Source: Synechococcus sp. WH 5701 (GTDB lineage: Bacteria > Cyanobacteriota > Cyanobacteriia > PCC-6307 > Cyanobiaceae). From it: DNA of 64,000 nt. Under the pieces are notes generated by a model. That model had not been told where the DNA came from, searched no databases, and saw nothing but the letters and a program-made list of their open reading frames with translations. The position numbers and the translations under genes were made by a program. Below, in pieces: positions 19,813-29,197 of this stretch. How positions within the stretch are numbered: position 1 is the first letter of the stretch; each line of letters starts with the position of its first letter. The DNA lies in the NCBI RefSeq assembly GCF_000153045.1, contig NZ_CH724160.1, positions 311,142-375,141 on the forward strand, given 5' to 3'.

Positions 19813-20826
19813 ATGCCTCCCCTGCTGACCATTGACAGCGTCGAGTGCCTGCAGGCCAGGCTGGACGCCCTCGGCCTGTCCCTGAAGATCACTCAGCTCG
19901 CCGGGGGTGAGCTGAGCGGAACTTTGCTGCCCCTGCTGCTGGGTCCGCTGCGGCTGCTGCGCATCCGGGTCGACAGGTCGGTTCACTGTGCCGGCCCCAA
20001 GCCGCGTGGCAGCCAAATTGTGGCGATGGATCTGGACAGGGATCTGGACGGCGATGTGACCTCGCCAGCCCTGATGCGCAGCCATGGCCAGCCGCTGTTG
20101 CCCAGGGCCCTGTTCGGGCTCTCCTGCGCCGGCGAGGTCCATCTGACCACCTTTGGCCCGTGCGACATGGCCCTGCTGCTGATCCATCGGGAGGAGTTCC
20201 TCCATCGGGCCGACCGGCTCGGCTGCTCCGTGCTGGAGCAGGTCCTGCCCCGCAACTGGCTCACCCTGGATCCAGGCCGGTTTGCGCGGTTGCGGCGCTA
20301 CCTGCACCAGCTCTTCTCGACGCTCGAGACCGATCCCACCCTGCAACAGGTGGCTGGTTTCGACGAGCTGGTGAGCAACGATCTGATCCCTTTGATGCTG
20401 GAAGCCCTGATCCATGGCGGGCATGCCGGCGACAGCCTGCCCCGGGCCCCTTCGCGGATCGAGCTGGTGAAGGCGGCCCAGCGGTGGATGGAAGCCCATC
20501 CCAGACAGCCCATTCACCTGGAGGGCCTCTGCCGAGAGGTGCACACCAGCCGGCGGAGCCTGATTCAGGGATTCCGGGAGCACCTGGGGATGGGTCCGAT
20601 GACCTATCTGCGGCTTCATCGCCTGCACGGCATCCGCCAGGAACTGCTGGGGGCCGATCCAAGCCAGATGACGATCGGCTCCCGTGCCGCCGCATGGGGC
20701 TTTCTCAACCCGGGGCACTTCGCCCGGCAGTACGCCAACCTCTTCGGTGAGCAGCCCTCCGAAACTGTTGGCCGGCTCCGATCTTTACCTGGGTTGCTTC
20801 TCGATCGCCCCTCTCCTCCCGAGTAG
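19813..20826 (+). CDS. AraC family transcriptional regulator
   Basis: The 337-residue protein has a poorly conserved N-terminal sensing region and a C-terminal AraC DNA-binding domain with two helix-turn-helix units. The first is around residues 235-255 (IHLEGLCREVHTSRRSLIQG). The second follows FREHLGMGPMTYLRLHRLHG and contains WGFLNPGHFARQYANLFGEQ. The overall plan fits regulators similar to EutR/OruR-type AraC proteins. Its place between the two sulfatase blocks makes it a candidate local regulator. The effector cannot be inferred. Confidence 0.87.
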   Translation: MPPLLTIDSVECLQARLDALGLSLKITQLAGGELSGTLLPLLLGPLRLLRIRVDRSVHCAGPKPRGSQIVAMDLDRDLDGDVTSPALMRSHGQPLLPRALFGLSCAGEVHLTTFGPCDMALLLIHREEFLHRADRLGCSVLEQVLPRNWLTLDPGRFARLRRYLHQLFSTLETDPTLQQVAGFDELVSNDLIPLMLEALIHGGHAGDSLPRAPSRIELVKAAQRWMEAHPRQPIHLEGLCREVHTSRRSLIQGFREHLGMGPMTYLRLHRLHGIRQELLGADPSQMTIGSRAAAWGFLNPGHFARQYANLFGEQPSETVGRLRSLPGLLLDRPSPPE

Positions 20827-20839
20827 CCGCGTCCTTCGC

Positions 20840-20981
20840 CATGATCGGCAGATGCTGGAATACACCAAGGCAGGGGGAGAAGCCAACTTGGCGATGATCG
20901 TGCGGCACGATGATGCCAGGCAGCAGGGATCGATCGTGATCAGCATGAAGATCGACTGAAAACAGATCTTCTCGTTTGAGC
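20840..20981 (+). pseudogene. Decayed duplicate of the HAD phosphatase 3' end
   Basis: This stretch repeats the end of the gene at 18605-19675. HDRQMLEYTKAGGEANLAMI matches GDRQMLEYAKAGGEANLAMI, and DDARQQGSIVISMKID matches separate parts of the intact C-terminus. About 29 codons between DDA and the QQG motif are missing, and the intact Trp codon TGG is TGA here, although KQIFSF continues after the stop. It begins 14 bases after the AraC stop. It shows that a second HAD copy once stood upstream of the second sulfatase. Confidence 0.85.
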
Positions 20982-21119
20982 ATTTGGGGCAGAGCCCTGC
21001 CAAGCAGGATCAAGAGAAATGAATAGCCAGACCCGCAAGACAACCGCAAAGAGGTGATTGGATTTATCATTGATCTGGATTCCTGGCAATCCATCACCAC
21101 TCTCTGGAGGCTCTGGCCA

Positions 21120-22688
21120 ATGCCGAACAAGAAGCCAAACATCATTCTGCTTGTGACCGATGACACAGGCTATGGCGATCTTGGGCCATACGGCGGCGGC
21201 GAAGGGCGCGGGATGCCAACCCCAAACTTCGATCGACTGGCCGCTGAAGGCATGACCTTCTTCTCCTTTTATGCCCAACCGAGTTGCACTCCGGGTCGGG
21301 CAGCCATGGTCACGGGTCGCATCCCCAACCGCAGCGGCATGACCACCGTGGCCTTCCAGGGGCAGGGCGGCGGCCTGCCAGCAGCAGAATGGACCCTGGC
21401 CTCCGTGCTGAAACAGGGCGACTACCGCACTTTTTTCACGGGCAAATGGCACCTGGGTGAGGCTGATTACGCGCTGCCCAATGCCCAGGGCTATGACGAG
21501 ATGAAGTATGTCGGCCTCTATCACCTGAATGCCTATACCTATGCCGATCCCACCTGGTTCCCGGATATGGATCCAGAACTACGCACCATGTTCCAGAAGG
21601 TGACCAAAGGGTCGCTGTCTGGTAAGGCAGGTGAGGAGGCCAAGGAAGATTTCAAGATCAATGGTCAGTACGTCGATACACCTGAGCAAGGCGTTGTCGG
21701 GATTCCCTTCTTCGATGGCTATGTCGAAAAAGCAGCGACTGACTTTCTTGATGAAGCTGCCAAGGGCGACCAGCCCTTCTTTCTCAGCGTCAACTTCATG
21801 AAGGTGCACCAGCCCAACCTGCCGCACCCTGATTTCATCCACCAATCACCTTCGAAGAGTAAGTACGCCGACTCGATCGTCGAGCTGGATGCCAGGGTCG
21901 GGGCGATTATGGACAAGGTGCGTGAGCTTGGCCTGGAAGAGGATACGTTGATCTTCTGGACGACGGACAACGGAGCTTGGCAGGATGTCTATCCTGACGC
22001 CGGCTACACCCCGTTTCGAGGCACGAAGGGTACCGTCCGCGAGGGAGGCAACCGCGTCCCCGCCATTGCCTGGTGGCCAGGGAAGATCGCAGCAGGCGTC
22101 AAGAACCACGATATTGTGGGCGGCCTCGATCTGATGGCCACATTTGCAGCTCTTGCAGGGATATCCCTGCCCACCAAGGATCGCGAGGGGCAACCAACAA
22201 CTTTTGACAGCTATGACATGTCTCCGGTGCTGCTTGGCACCGGCAAATGTGAGCGCAAATCCTGGTTCTACTTCACCGAGAACGAACTGACACCAGGCGC
22301 CGTACGTGTAAACAATTACAAGGCCGTGTTTAACCTACGGGGTGACGATGGTGGAACGACCGGAGGTCTGGCCGTAGACTCCAACCTGGGATGGAAGGGA
22401 GCAGAGAGTTACGTCGCGGTGGTGCCGCAATTGTTTGATCTTTGGCAAGATCCACAAGAACGCTACGACATCTTCATGAATAACTACACGGAAAGGACCT
22501 GGATGTTGGTCACCATCGGCGAAGCGGTCAAAGAGTTGATGAAAACCTATGTGCAATACCCACCGCGCAAGATGCAGGGCGAGGGGTATGCTGGCCCGAT
22601 TACACTCACCCAGTACGAACGCTTCCAGCATGTCCGGGAAATGCTCTCGAAGGAAGGCATAAAAATACCATTGCCCACCGGAAACTAA
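21120..22688 (+). CDS. Arylsulfatase (second copy, different subtype)
   Basis: The sulfatase of about 522 residues has the metal-binding start NIILLVTDDTGYGDLGPYGG, the formylglycine motif PSCTPGRAAMVTG (Cys56), FTGKWHLGEADY and the later metal site FWTTDNGAWQDVYPDAGYTP. It hydrolyses sulfate esters once the local FGE has converted Cys56. The ATG at 21120 follows GGAGG at 21106-21110. No signal peptide is seen from that start, whereas the local FGE and first sulfatase are exported, so the route to the periplasm or its absence is unclear. The upstream in-frame ATG at 21054 adds only 22 non-signal-like residues. Confidence 0.92.
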   Translation: MPNKKPNIILLVTDDTGYGDLGPYGGGEGRGMPTPNFDRLAAEGMTFFSFYAQPSCTPGRAAMVTGRIPNRSGMTTVAFQGQGGGLPAAEWTLASVLKQGDYRTFFTGKWHLGEADYALPNAQGYDEMKYVGLYHLNAYTYADPTWFPDMDPELRTMFQKVTKGSLSGKAGEEAKEDFKINGQYVDTPEQGVVGIPFFDGYVEKAATDFLDEAAKGDQPFFLSVNFMKVHQPNLPHPDFIHQSPSKSKYADSIVELDARVGAIMDKVRELGLEEDTLIFWTTDNGAWQDVYPDAGYTPFRGTKGTVREGGNRVPAIAWWPGKIAAGVKNHDIVGGLDLMATFAALAGISLPTKDREGQPTTFDSYDMSPVLLGTGKCERKSWFYFTENELTPGAVRVNNYKAVFNLRGDDGGTTGGLAVDSNLGWKGAESYVAVVPQLFDLWQDPQERYDIFMNNYTERTWMLVTIGEAVKELMKTYVQYPPRKMQGEGYAGPITLTQYERFQHVREMLSKEGIKIPLPTGN

Positions 22689-22738
22689 TCTGGAGCTGGT
22701 GATATCCCGCCATACGACTTAACGGCCACACTAACCCT

Positions 22739-22785
22739 GAAGCAACGTACCTGCAAGTCTGGCATTCCAGCAGATACGTTGCTTC
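22739..22785. terminator. Possible terminator hairpin after the sulfatase
   Basis: GAAGCAACGTA (22739-22749) pairs perfectly with TACGTTGCTTC (22775-22785) around a 25-base loop, about 50 bases after the sulfatase stop, and is followed by a few T residues. The long loop makes it an imperfect terminator. The remaining bases up to 22968 contain a coding-like plus-strand tail (about 22806-22923, ending GFARHRR and a stop) that may be another remnant. Confidence 0.45.
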
Positions 22786-22968
22786 TTTCATTGATTCATA
22801 GTCCAGAGCAGGCTGGAAGCTCTGAAACCTCCAGAACTGATTCACCGTCAGGGCTCAGTCCTGGCGGCCGAGGCCTTCAAGGATCTGCGCATTGAAGCTG
22901 GCTTTGCCCGCCATCGTCGTTGAACGGCCGTGAGCAAGGGTCCACCTCAGATCACGACCATTCACGCT

Positions 22969-25818
22969 TCAGCCCAACCCCTCCAGCCGCCCCCGGGCCA
23001 GCGCCGCCTGGGCCTCGGCTTCGGCCAGGTTGGCGCGGCACTCGGCCACCACCTCCGGCGGCGCCTTGCCGGCGAAGTTGGGGTTGGCGAGGCGGCCGGC
23101 CAGGCCCTTGATCTCCTTCTCCGCCTTGGCGATGTCCTTCTCCAGGCGGCCGCGCAGGGCCTCGAGGTCGACCAGGCCCTCGATCGGCAGCAGCACCTGG
23201 AGCTCACCGCTCACGGCCGCGAGGCAGCGTTCATTCGCCGCCCCCCCCGGCTCGCGCACCTCCACCGAAGCCGCCCGGGTGAGGGCGGTGATGTCGCCGC
23301 TGCCCTCGTGCAGCACGGCCGCCAACTCTGGCCGGCTGGTGAGGAACACCACCGGGGCGCTCTGGGAAGGCTTGAGTCCGGCCACCGCCCGCAGGTTGCG
23401 CACCACCCGGATCGCCTCGATCAGTTCGGCGAACTGGGCCTCGAGGGCTTGATCCAGCGCGGCCTCGTTCACGGCGGGCCAGGGCTGCAGGGCCAGGAAG
23501 GTGCCTTCGGGGGCGCCAGTGAGCCCATGCCAGAGCTCCTCGCTCAGGTGGGGCATCAGCGGATGCAGCAGCACCAGCAGCTCACCGAGCACCTTGGCCA
23601 GCACCTGGCGGGCAACCCTCTGGTCGGCCAGGGCTTCGTTGCTGAGGGGCTCGCCTTCAGCGGCAGGGCGGGGATTGAGGCGCCGCTTGAGCAGCTCGAT
23701 CGTCCAGTCGCAGACCTCGTTCCAGGCGAACTCATAGAGCCCCTTAGCCGCCTCGCCCAGACCGTAGCTGCCGTAGCGCTCGGCTGTTTCGCGGTTCACC
23801 CTTGCCAGGCGCGAGAGGATCCAGCGGTCGGCCAGGGTCAGGGCCGCCGGATCGGGGTCTCCCAGGCTGGCGGGGGTTTCACCGCCCAGGTTGAGCAGGG
23901 CAAAGCGGGTGGCGTTCCAGAGCTTGTTGGCGAAGTTGCGGGCCGCCTCCACCGTGGCCGAGCTGCCGCTGGCGCGGTCGTAGTCGAGGCGGATGTCCTG
24001 GCCGGCGCCGGCCACTTCGCGCACCAGGGCGAAGCGCAGGGCATCGGCGCCGTAGCGCTCGATCAGGGGCAGGGGGTCGATGCCGTTGCCGGCCGACTTG
24101 CTCATCTTGCGGTTGTTTTCATCCCGCACCAGGCCGTGGATCATCACGTCGGCGAAGGGCATGCGGCCGGTGAAGGCGCCGGCCAGCATCGTCATCCGCG
24201 CCACCCAGAAAAAGATGATGTCGAAGCCGGTCACCAGCACGCTGGTGGGATACCAGGTGGCCAGATCGGCGGCGCTCTCATCGGGCCAGCCCAGGGTGGA
24301 GAAGGGCCAGAGGCCGCTGGAGAACCAGGTGTCGAGCACGTCGGGGTCCTGCTCCAGCTGCAGCTCCCGGCCGGCGGCGCGGGACCCCTCACCGAACTGT
24401 TGCTCGGCCTTACGGCGCGCCTCGGCGTCATCACGGGCCACCACATAGGGCGTGGCCTCGGTGATCACGCCGCCGGTTTCACTCACCACGAACCAGGCGG
24501 GGATGCGGTGGCCCCACCAGAGCTGGCGGCTGATGCACCAGTCGCGGATGTCGGTGAGCCAGTCGCGGTAGACCTTCTCCCAGCGCTGCGGCACGAAGCG
24601 TGGCTCGCCCCGATCGAGGGCCTCGCGGCAGCGGGCGGCCAGGGGCTCGGCTCGTGCGAACCACTGGGTGGAGAGCAGCGGCTCCACCGGCACCTTGCCC
24701 CGATCCGAAAACGGCACGCTGTGGCGGTGGGGCTCCACCTTCACCAGGAAGCCTTCGGCCTCCATCGCCGCCACCACGGCCTGGCGCGCCTCGAAGCGAT
24801 CCAGCCCGGCGAAGCGGCCTGCCTGGGCGTTCATGCTGCCGTCCTTGGCCATCACCGTGATCTGCGGCAGGCCGTGGCGGGTGCCGATGGCGAAGTCGTT
24901 GGGGTCGTGAGCGGGAGTCACCTTGACGCAGCCCGTGCCGAAGGCCGGATCCACGTGCCCGTCGGCCACGATCGGGATCTGACGGCCCACCAGCGGCAGC
25001 GTCAGCGTGCGGCCCACCAGTGCCGCATAACGGGGGTCGTCGGGGTGCACCGCCACGCCGGTGTCGCCCAGCATCGTTTCCGGGCGCGTGGTGGCCACCA
25101 CCAGATGGTCGGTGCCATCGGCGGCGGCACCGCCGCTGAGCGGATAGCGGAAGTGCCAGAGGTGCCCGTCGAGCTCCTTCATCTCCACCTCCAGATCGCT
25201 CACCGCCGATCCCGAGGCCGGGCACCAGTTCACCAGGTACTCACCCCGGTAGATCAGCCCATGCTCGTGCAGCCGCACGAAGGCCTCCACCACGGCTTTG
25301 TTGAGGCCGGGATCAAGGGTGAAGCGCTCGCGGCTCCAGTCCACCGAGTAGCCCAGCCGCCGCAGCTGGCCCACGATCGTGCCACCGCTGCCTGCCTTCC
25401 AGGCCCAGGCGCGCTCCAGGAAGGCATCACGGCCCAGGTCGTCCTTGCTGCCGCCCTCGGCCTTGATCTGCTTCTCCAGGATCGTCTGCACGGCGATCGA
25501 GGCGTGGTCGGTGCCGGGCAGACAGAGCACGTTCTTACCCTGCAGGCGCTGGAAGCGCACGATCGTGTCGATCAGGGCCGTCTCGAAGCCGTGGCCCATG
25601 TGCAGGCTGCCGGTCACGTTCGGCGGCGGGATCACGACGCTGAAGGGCTCGCCGAGAGCCTCCGGATCCGGATGAAAAGCACCCGCCGCTTCCCAGGCCG
25701 CCTGCCAGCGGGCTTCGGTGCCGGCCGGGTCGTAGGTCTTGGGCAGGGCGCCGTCGGGGCTGGGGGCAGCGGAGGCCTCGGTCACGGCGGGCTGGGGAAG
25801 GTCAGCCCATGCTCTCAA
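22969..25818 (-). CDS. valS: Valyl-tRNA synthetase
   Basis: ValS attaches valine to its tRNA and hydrolyses mischarged threonine. The protein of about 949 residues is full length. The HIGH motif appears as HMGH (residues 73-76) inside [21 protein letters not shown] is at 571-575, the editing domain includes [20 protein letters not shown], and the C-terminal coiled-coil arm ([20 protein letters not shown]) is typical of bacterial ValS. The true start may be the GTG 33 bases inside ([10 protein letters not shown]). An open frame of nearly 1,000 codons on the opposite strand is a shadow of this GC-rich gene. Confidence 0.98.
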   Translation of the reverse strand: MRAWADLPQPAVTEASAAPSPDGALPKTYDPAGTEARWQAAWEAAGAFHPDPEALGEPFSVVIPPPNVTGSLHMGHGFETALIDTIVRFQRLQGKNVLCLPGTDHASIAVQTILEKQIKAEGGSKDDLGRDAFLERAWAWKAGSGGTIVGQLRRLGYSVDWSRERFTLDPGLNKAVVEAFVRLHEHGLIYRGEYLVNWCPASGSAVSDLEVEMKELDGHLWHFRYPLSGGAAADGTDHLVVATTRPETMLGDTGVAVHPDDPRYAALVGRTLTLPLVGRQIPIVADGHVDPAFGTGCVKVTPAHDPNDFAIGTRHGLPQITVMAKDGSMNAQAGRFAGLDRFEARQAVVAAMEAEGFLVKVEPHRHSVPFSDRGKVPVEPLLSTQWFARAEPLAARCREALDRGEPRFVPQRWEKVYRDWLTDIRDWCISRQLWWGHRIPAWFVVSETGGVITEATPYVVARDDAEARRKAEQQFGEGSRAAGRELQLEQDPDVLDTWFSSGLWPFSTLGWPDESAADLATWYPTSVLVTGFDIIFFWVARMTMLAGAFTGRMPFADVMIHGLVRDENNRKMSKSAGNGIDPLPLIERYGADALRFALVREVAGAGQDIRLDYDRASGSSATVEAARNFANKLWNATRFALLNLGGETPASLGDPDPAALTLADRWILSRLARVNRETAERYGSYGLGEAAKGLYEFAWNEVCDWTIELLKRRLNPRPAAEGEPLSNEALADQRVARQVLAKVLGELLVLLHPLMPHLSEELWHGLTGAPEGTFLALQPWPAVNEAALDQALEAQFAELIEAIRVVRNLRAVAGLKPSQSAPVVFLTSRPELAAVLHEGSGDITALTRAASVEVREPGGAANERCLAAVSGELQVLLPIEGLVDLEALRGRLEKDIAKAEKEIKGLAGRLANPNFAGKAPPEVVAECRANLAEAEAQAALARGRLEGLG

Positions 25819-25832
25819 AGGGGACGGTGGGC

Positions 25833-26456
25833 TCAGGCTGCTGCCAGCCGCGCGACATAGGCCTCCAGGGTGCCGGCATTGATCCAGCCGGTGGCGATCG
25901 TCTTGGCGTGGCTGGCGGAGACCCGCCCACGGTGGGTGTGGGAGGGGCTGGCCGGGAAGATCAGCAACTTGCCCCGCTCGGCCTCCTCGTGGTGCTCCTG
26001 CCAGTGGAACTCGGTGCCGCCATCGGGGAGGGTGTTGAGGTAAAGGATCCAGGCGAGCACGCGCCGGATCGGTTCGGTGGCCTCTTCGCTGGTGGTCCAG
26101 TCACAGTGCCAGCTGCGGAATCCCTCGCCTGGCGCGTAGTGCTGCAGGTTGAAGATCGGGTTCACGAACAGAGAACGCTCCGGGCACACCTCCAGCAGCA
26201 GCGGGCGCTCGCTCAAGTAGCGCTGCAACCCAGCCGACACGCCGCGCAGGATCACTTCCGCCAGGCCGTGGGCCTCGGGGTCGGAGCGGTCGATCGCGAC
26301 CAGGCTGATGTCGGTGGAGACCTTGGCGGGTTGGGAGGGATCGTGGCCGAAGGCAACCCCCGGGCGGCGCAGATCCGCCCGCCGCTCGTAGAAACCCAGG
26401 GCCGCATCGGCCAGGGCTTCATAGCCAGAATTTCGGTAGGTGCCGATCAGGCGCAT
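25833..26456 (-). CDS. Fe(II)/2-oxoglutarate-dependent oxygenase
   Basis: The protein of about 207 residues shows the prolyl-4-hydroxylase-like oxygenase pattern: iron ligands in [10 protein letters not shown] (H-x-D) and a distal histidine in [10 protein letters not shown], with a following basic region (HAKTIATGW) that may hold 2-oxoglutarate. [20 protein letters not shown] is the usual beta-strand core. It could hydroxylate a protein or small molecule; the target is unknown. The ATG at 26456 (MRLIGTYRN) is preferred over the longer start at 26480. It is in the same orientation as valS, 15 bases upstream. Confidence 0.82.
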   Translation of the reverse strand: MRLIGTYRNSGYEALADAALGFYERRADLRRPGVAFGHDPSQPAKVSTDISLVAIDRSDPEAHGLAEVILRGVSAGLQRYLSERPLLLEVCPERSLFVNPIFNLQHYAPGEGFRSWHCDWTTSEEATEPIRRVLAWILYLNTLPDGGTEFHWQEHHEEAERGKLLIFPASPSHTHRGRVSASHAKTIATGWINAGTLEAYVARLAAA

Positions 26457-26504
26457 CAGGTGCCTCCCAGAGGCGGGCACCGTAGGAACGGGCGCGCCTG
26501 ACGT

Positions 26505-26993
26505 TCAGACCGGCGAGGCCAGCCGCGACCAGGGAATGGCCACCGCAGAGTCATGGCGGACCCAGCTACGCGGATCGGTGCTCACCTGCTCTGCCAGGCC
26601 CACCTGCTCCAGGGCTTCAGCGAGGCTGGCGGCCGCCAGTCCGCCTTCCCCTGCGGCAGGTTCCAGGGGCAGCGCCAGCACCTGGGCTTCGGCGGGATCC
26701 GCCATCAGCTTGAGGTTGATCCCCTCCAGCTCCCGCTCGAAGAACAGCCGCCGCATCCGGGCCGTGGCGTGAGGGCCGATCGCGCCGGCGAACGCCTCGA
26801 GGCCCTCGCGGCTGCCGTCAGCGCCGCAGTTGAGCGCCAACCAGATCATCAGCTTGGCCCAGCTCTCGGTGGTCCACAGCGGCGGGAAGCTGGTGCGGTG
26901 CTGGCGCACCAGTTCGCCGAGGGCGAAGTCGAACAGGCCGGCCTGCAGCGCTGTGGCCTGGGCTGAGCTGGTGCCGGGTCCGGCAGGGGTCAC
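26505..26993 (-). CDS. Conserved hypothetical soluble protein
   Basis: The 162-residue protein is acidic and helical with no signal or membrane segment. The best-conserved-looking parts are FDFALGELVRQHRTSFPPLW, SWAKLMIWLALNCG and FFERELEGINLKLMADPAEA. The layout fits a cyanobacteria-restricted hypothetical family, but I cannot name it. It lies upstream of the oxygenase on the same strand and could share a transcript. Function unknown. Confidence 0.65.
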   Translation of the reverse strand: MTPAGPGTSSAQATALQAGLFDFALGELVRQHRTSFPPLWTTESWAKLMIWLALNCGADGSREGLEAFAGAIGPHATARMRRLFFERELEGINLKLMADPAEAQVLALPLEPAAGEGGLAAASLAEALEQVGLAEQVSTDPRSWVRHDSAVAIPWSRLASPV

Positions 26994-27139
26994 AGAAAGG
27001 GCCTGACGAGGGGAAACTCAGGCTGCCGCAAGCACGGGAGCTGATCAGGAGTTCCGCACAGGAGTGTCCCCTGATGCCCCTGAACCGTCGCAGGTCCGCC
27101 CTTGGGGGCAAACTGCATGAGCTTGCACAGGACACGCCC

Positions 27140-27400
27140 ATGGCCCTGGATCTGAACGACCCGGAGCTCGAGTTCTCCGATCTGGTCTACGCCTACCAGA
27201 GCTGGGTGATGGCGGTGATCAACGACGAGAAGCTCGGCGGTGAAGAGAAACTGCTCACCGACGACATCACCGAGGACGCGCTCAACTCCATGCGCTTCCT
27301 GCCGGGTGAGGTGACCTCGGCGATCGAAACCTCCCTGGCTCGCGTCTACGACGTGGACCCCGACGAGCTGGCCGAGCTGCTCTTCCCCGGCGAAGACTGA
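27140..27400 (+). CDS. Small acidic conserved cyanobacterial protein
   Basis: An 86-residue acidic protein, well conserved in my memory of marine and freshwater Synechococcus/Prochlorococcus: LNDPELEFSDLVYAYQSWVM, then LTDDITEDALNSMRFLPGEV, ending in an Asp/Glu-rich tail. The ATG at 27140 gives the usual start (MALDL); an upstream extension to 27074 is not family-like. No signal peptide or membrane helix is present. Function unknown. Confidence 0.75.
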   Translation: MALDLNDPELEFSDLVYAYQSWVMAVINDEKLGGEEKLLTDDITEDALNSMRFLPGEVTSAIETSLARVYDVDPDELAELLFPGED

Positions 27401-27441
27401 GCTCCGGGCCACACTGCCCTGAGCTCCCAGCCCGTTCCCCG

Positions 27442-28245
27442 GTGGCCACCGACACCTACCTGCTCGGCACCGATCCGATCGAACTTGAACGGCTGCGGCT
27501 TCAGCACGAGCTCTGGCTGCCGGAAGCTCGGCGAGCCTGGCACCGGGCGGGGTTGAAGCCTGGGGAGCGGGTGCTGGATCTGGGGGCCGGCCCGGGCTTT
27601 GTCGCCCTGGAGCTGGCCCGGGAGGTGGGACCCGAGGGCCGGGTGCTGGGCCTGGAGCTGAGTGCGGCCTACGCCGAAGCCGCCCGCAGGGCGGGGCTGG
27701 GGCTGAGCCAGCTGGAGGTGCGTCAACACGACCTGGTGAGCGATGCCTTTCCAGAGGAGTCGTTCGACCTGGTGTGGTGCCGCTGGGTGCTGATGTTCCT
27801 CGGCGAACTCGACCCCCTGCTCGATGGACTGGCCGCCCAGCTGCGACCTGGCGCCCGGCTGGTGGTCCACGAATACATCCACTGGAGCAGCTTCGCGTTG
27901 CATCCAGGCACCGAGGCGGTGGCGAGCTTCGGTCGTGCCGCCCACGCCAGCTTCCTGGCCGCCGGCGGCGATCCTGACGTGAACCGGCGGCTGCCGTCGC
28001 TGCTGAGCCAGCGGGGCTTCCGCATCGATGAGCTGCGGCCACTCACCGTGGTGGGGCGCCTCGGCGACGGGGTGGCGCGCTGGCTGGAGTGTTTCGTGAC
28101 CATCTACGGGCCGGAGCTGATCCGCCGGGGGCTGTGGAGCCATCAGGAGGCCGAGCGGGCCCGGGCCGAGATGGCGGCGGCGCGGCAGGATCCAGGCACC
28201 TTCTGGGTGGGGCCCACGGTGATGGAAACCCGCGCGACACGATGA
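27442..28245 (+). CDS. Class I SAM-dependent methyltransferase
   Basis: The 267-residue protein starts at GTG and carries the class I methyltransferase motif I VLDLGAGPGFVALELAREVG (about residues 50-69), the acidic loop LGLELSAAYAEAARR, and a motif IV-like FDLVWCRWVLMFL. Such enzymes methylate small molecules or proteins; the acceptor is unknown. It follows the small acidic gene by about 40 bases and precedes the SDR, so an operon is possible. Confidence 0.85.
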   Translation: MATDTYLLGTDPIELERLRLQHELWLPEARRAWHRAGLKPGERVLDLGAGPGFVALELAREVGPEGRVLGLELSAAYAEAARRAGLGLSQLEVRQHDLVSDAFPEESFDLVWCRWVLMFLGELDPLLDGLAAQLRPGARLVVHEYIHWSSFALHPGTEAVASFGRAAHASFLAAGGDPDVNRRLPSLLSQRGFRIDELRPLTVVGRLGDGVARWLECFVTIYGPELIRRGLWSHQEAERARAEMAAARQDPGTFWVGPTVMETRATR

Positions 28246-28270
28246 CTTTTGTGAGCTGATCGCCATCCCG

Positions 28271-29197
28271 ATGACCTGGACCACCGCCTCCATCCCCGAC
28301 CAGAGTGGCCGGATCGCCCTGATCACCGGCGCCAACAGCGGGCTGGGGCTGGAGTCCGCCCGGGCCCTGGCGAGCCATGGGGCCACGGTGGTGCTCGCCT
28401 GCCGCTCCCGCCGCCGGGGGGAGGAGGCCCGCGCCGAGCTGCTGCCCGCCGCGGTCGCCGGCCTGGAGGTGCTCGAGCTCGACCTGGCGGATCTGGCCAG
28501 CGTGCGCGCCGGGGCCCGCTGGATGCAGGAGCAGTACGGCCGCCTCGATCTGCTGCTCAACAACGCCGGTGTGATGGGCCCGCCGCGGCAGCTCACCCGC
28601 GATGGCTTCGAGCTGCAGTTCGGCACCAACCACCTGGGCCATTTCGCCCTCACCACAGCGCTGCTGCCCCTGATGGAGGGACGCGCCGATGCCCGGGTGG
28701 TGACGGTGACCTCCGGCGCCCAGTACTTCGGCAAGCTGGCCTTCGATGACCTGCAGTCGGAGCGGCGCTACGACCGCTGGGCGGCCTACAGCCAGAGCAA
28801 GCTGGCCAATGTGACCTTCGCCCTTGAGTTGCAGCAACGGCTGGCGGCAGCCGGCAGCACGGTGTCGTCGCTGGCTGCCCACCCCGGGCTGGCGCGCACC
28901 AACCTGCAGCCCGCCTCGGTGGCCTCGAGCGGCTCCCGCTTCGAGAGCCTGGCCTACCGATTGATGGATCCCCTCTTCCAGAGCGCCGCCATGGGGGCCC
29001 TGCCCCAGCTTTATGCCGCCACGGCCCCCGAAGCTCGGGGCGGAGAGCACTACGGGCCCGATCAGTGGGGGGGCATGCGCGGCGGGCCCACCCAGGTGCG
29101 CATCGCCCCAGCGGCCCTCGATCCCCAGATCCGCCAGCGCCTCTGGGAGGTGAGTGAGCAACTGGTGGGCCAGGCCGCGCCAGCCGAGGCCGCATGA
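28271..29197 (+). CDS. Short-chain dehydrogenase/reductase
   Basis: A classical SDR of 308 residues. The NAD(P)-binding motif is TGANSGLG near residue 20, NNAG occurs at about 98, and the catalytic Ser and Tyr-Lys are in VTSGAQYFG and AAYSQSKLAN. It resembles retinol dehydrogenase/WWOX-like SDRs that reduce carbonyls of lipophilic compounds and are close to light-dependent protochlorophyllide reductases in sequence. The last four bases overlap the start of the downstream lipoprotein gene. Substrate unknown. Confidence 0.9.
   Translation: MTWTTASIPDQSGRIALITGANSGLGLESARALASHGATVVLACRSRRRGEEARAELLPAAVAGLEVLELDLADLASVRAGARWMQEQYGRLDLLLNNAGVMGPPRQLTRDGFELQFGTNHLGHFALTTALLPLMEGRADARVVTVTSGAQYFGKLAFDDLQSERRYDRWAAYSQSKLANVTFALELQQRLAAAGSTVSSLAAHPGLARTNLQPASVASSGSRFESLAYRLMDPLFQSAAMGALPQLYAATAPEARGGEHYGPDQWGGMRGGPTQVRIAPAALDPQIRQRLWEVSEQLVGQAAPAEAA

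Noticed and set aside
22930-25860. An open plus-strand frame of about 976 codons opposite valS
   Set aside because: It is the antisense of a GC-rich, conserved gene and has low-complexity His/Gln/Gly composition with no family features; valS explains the region.
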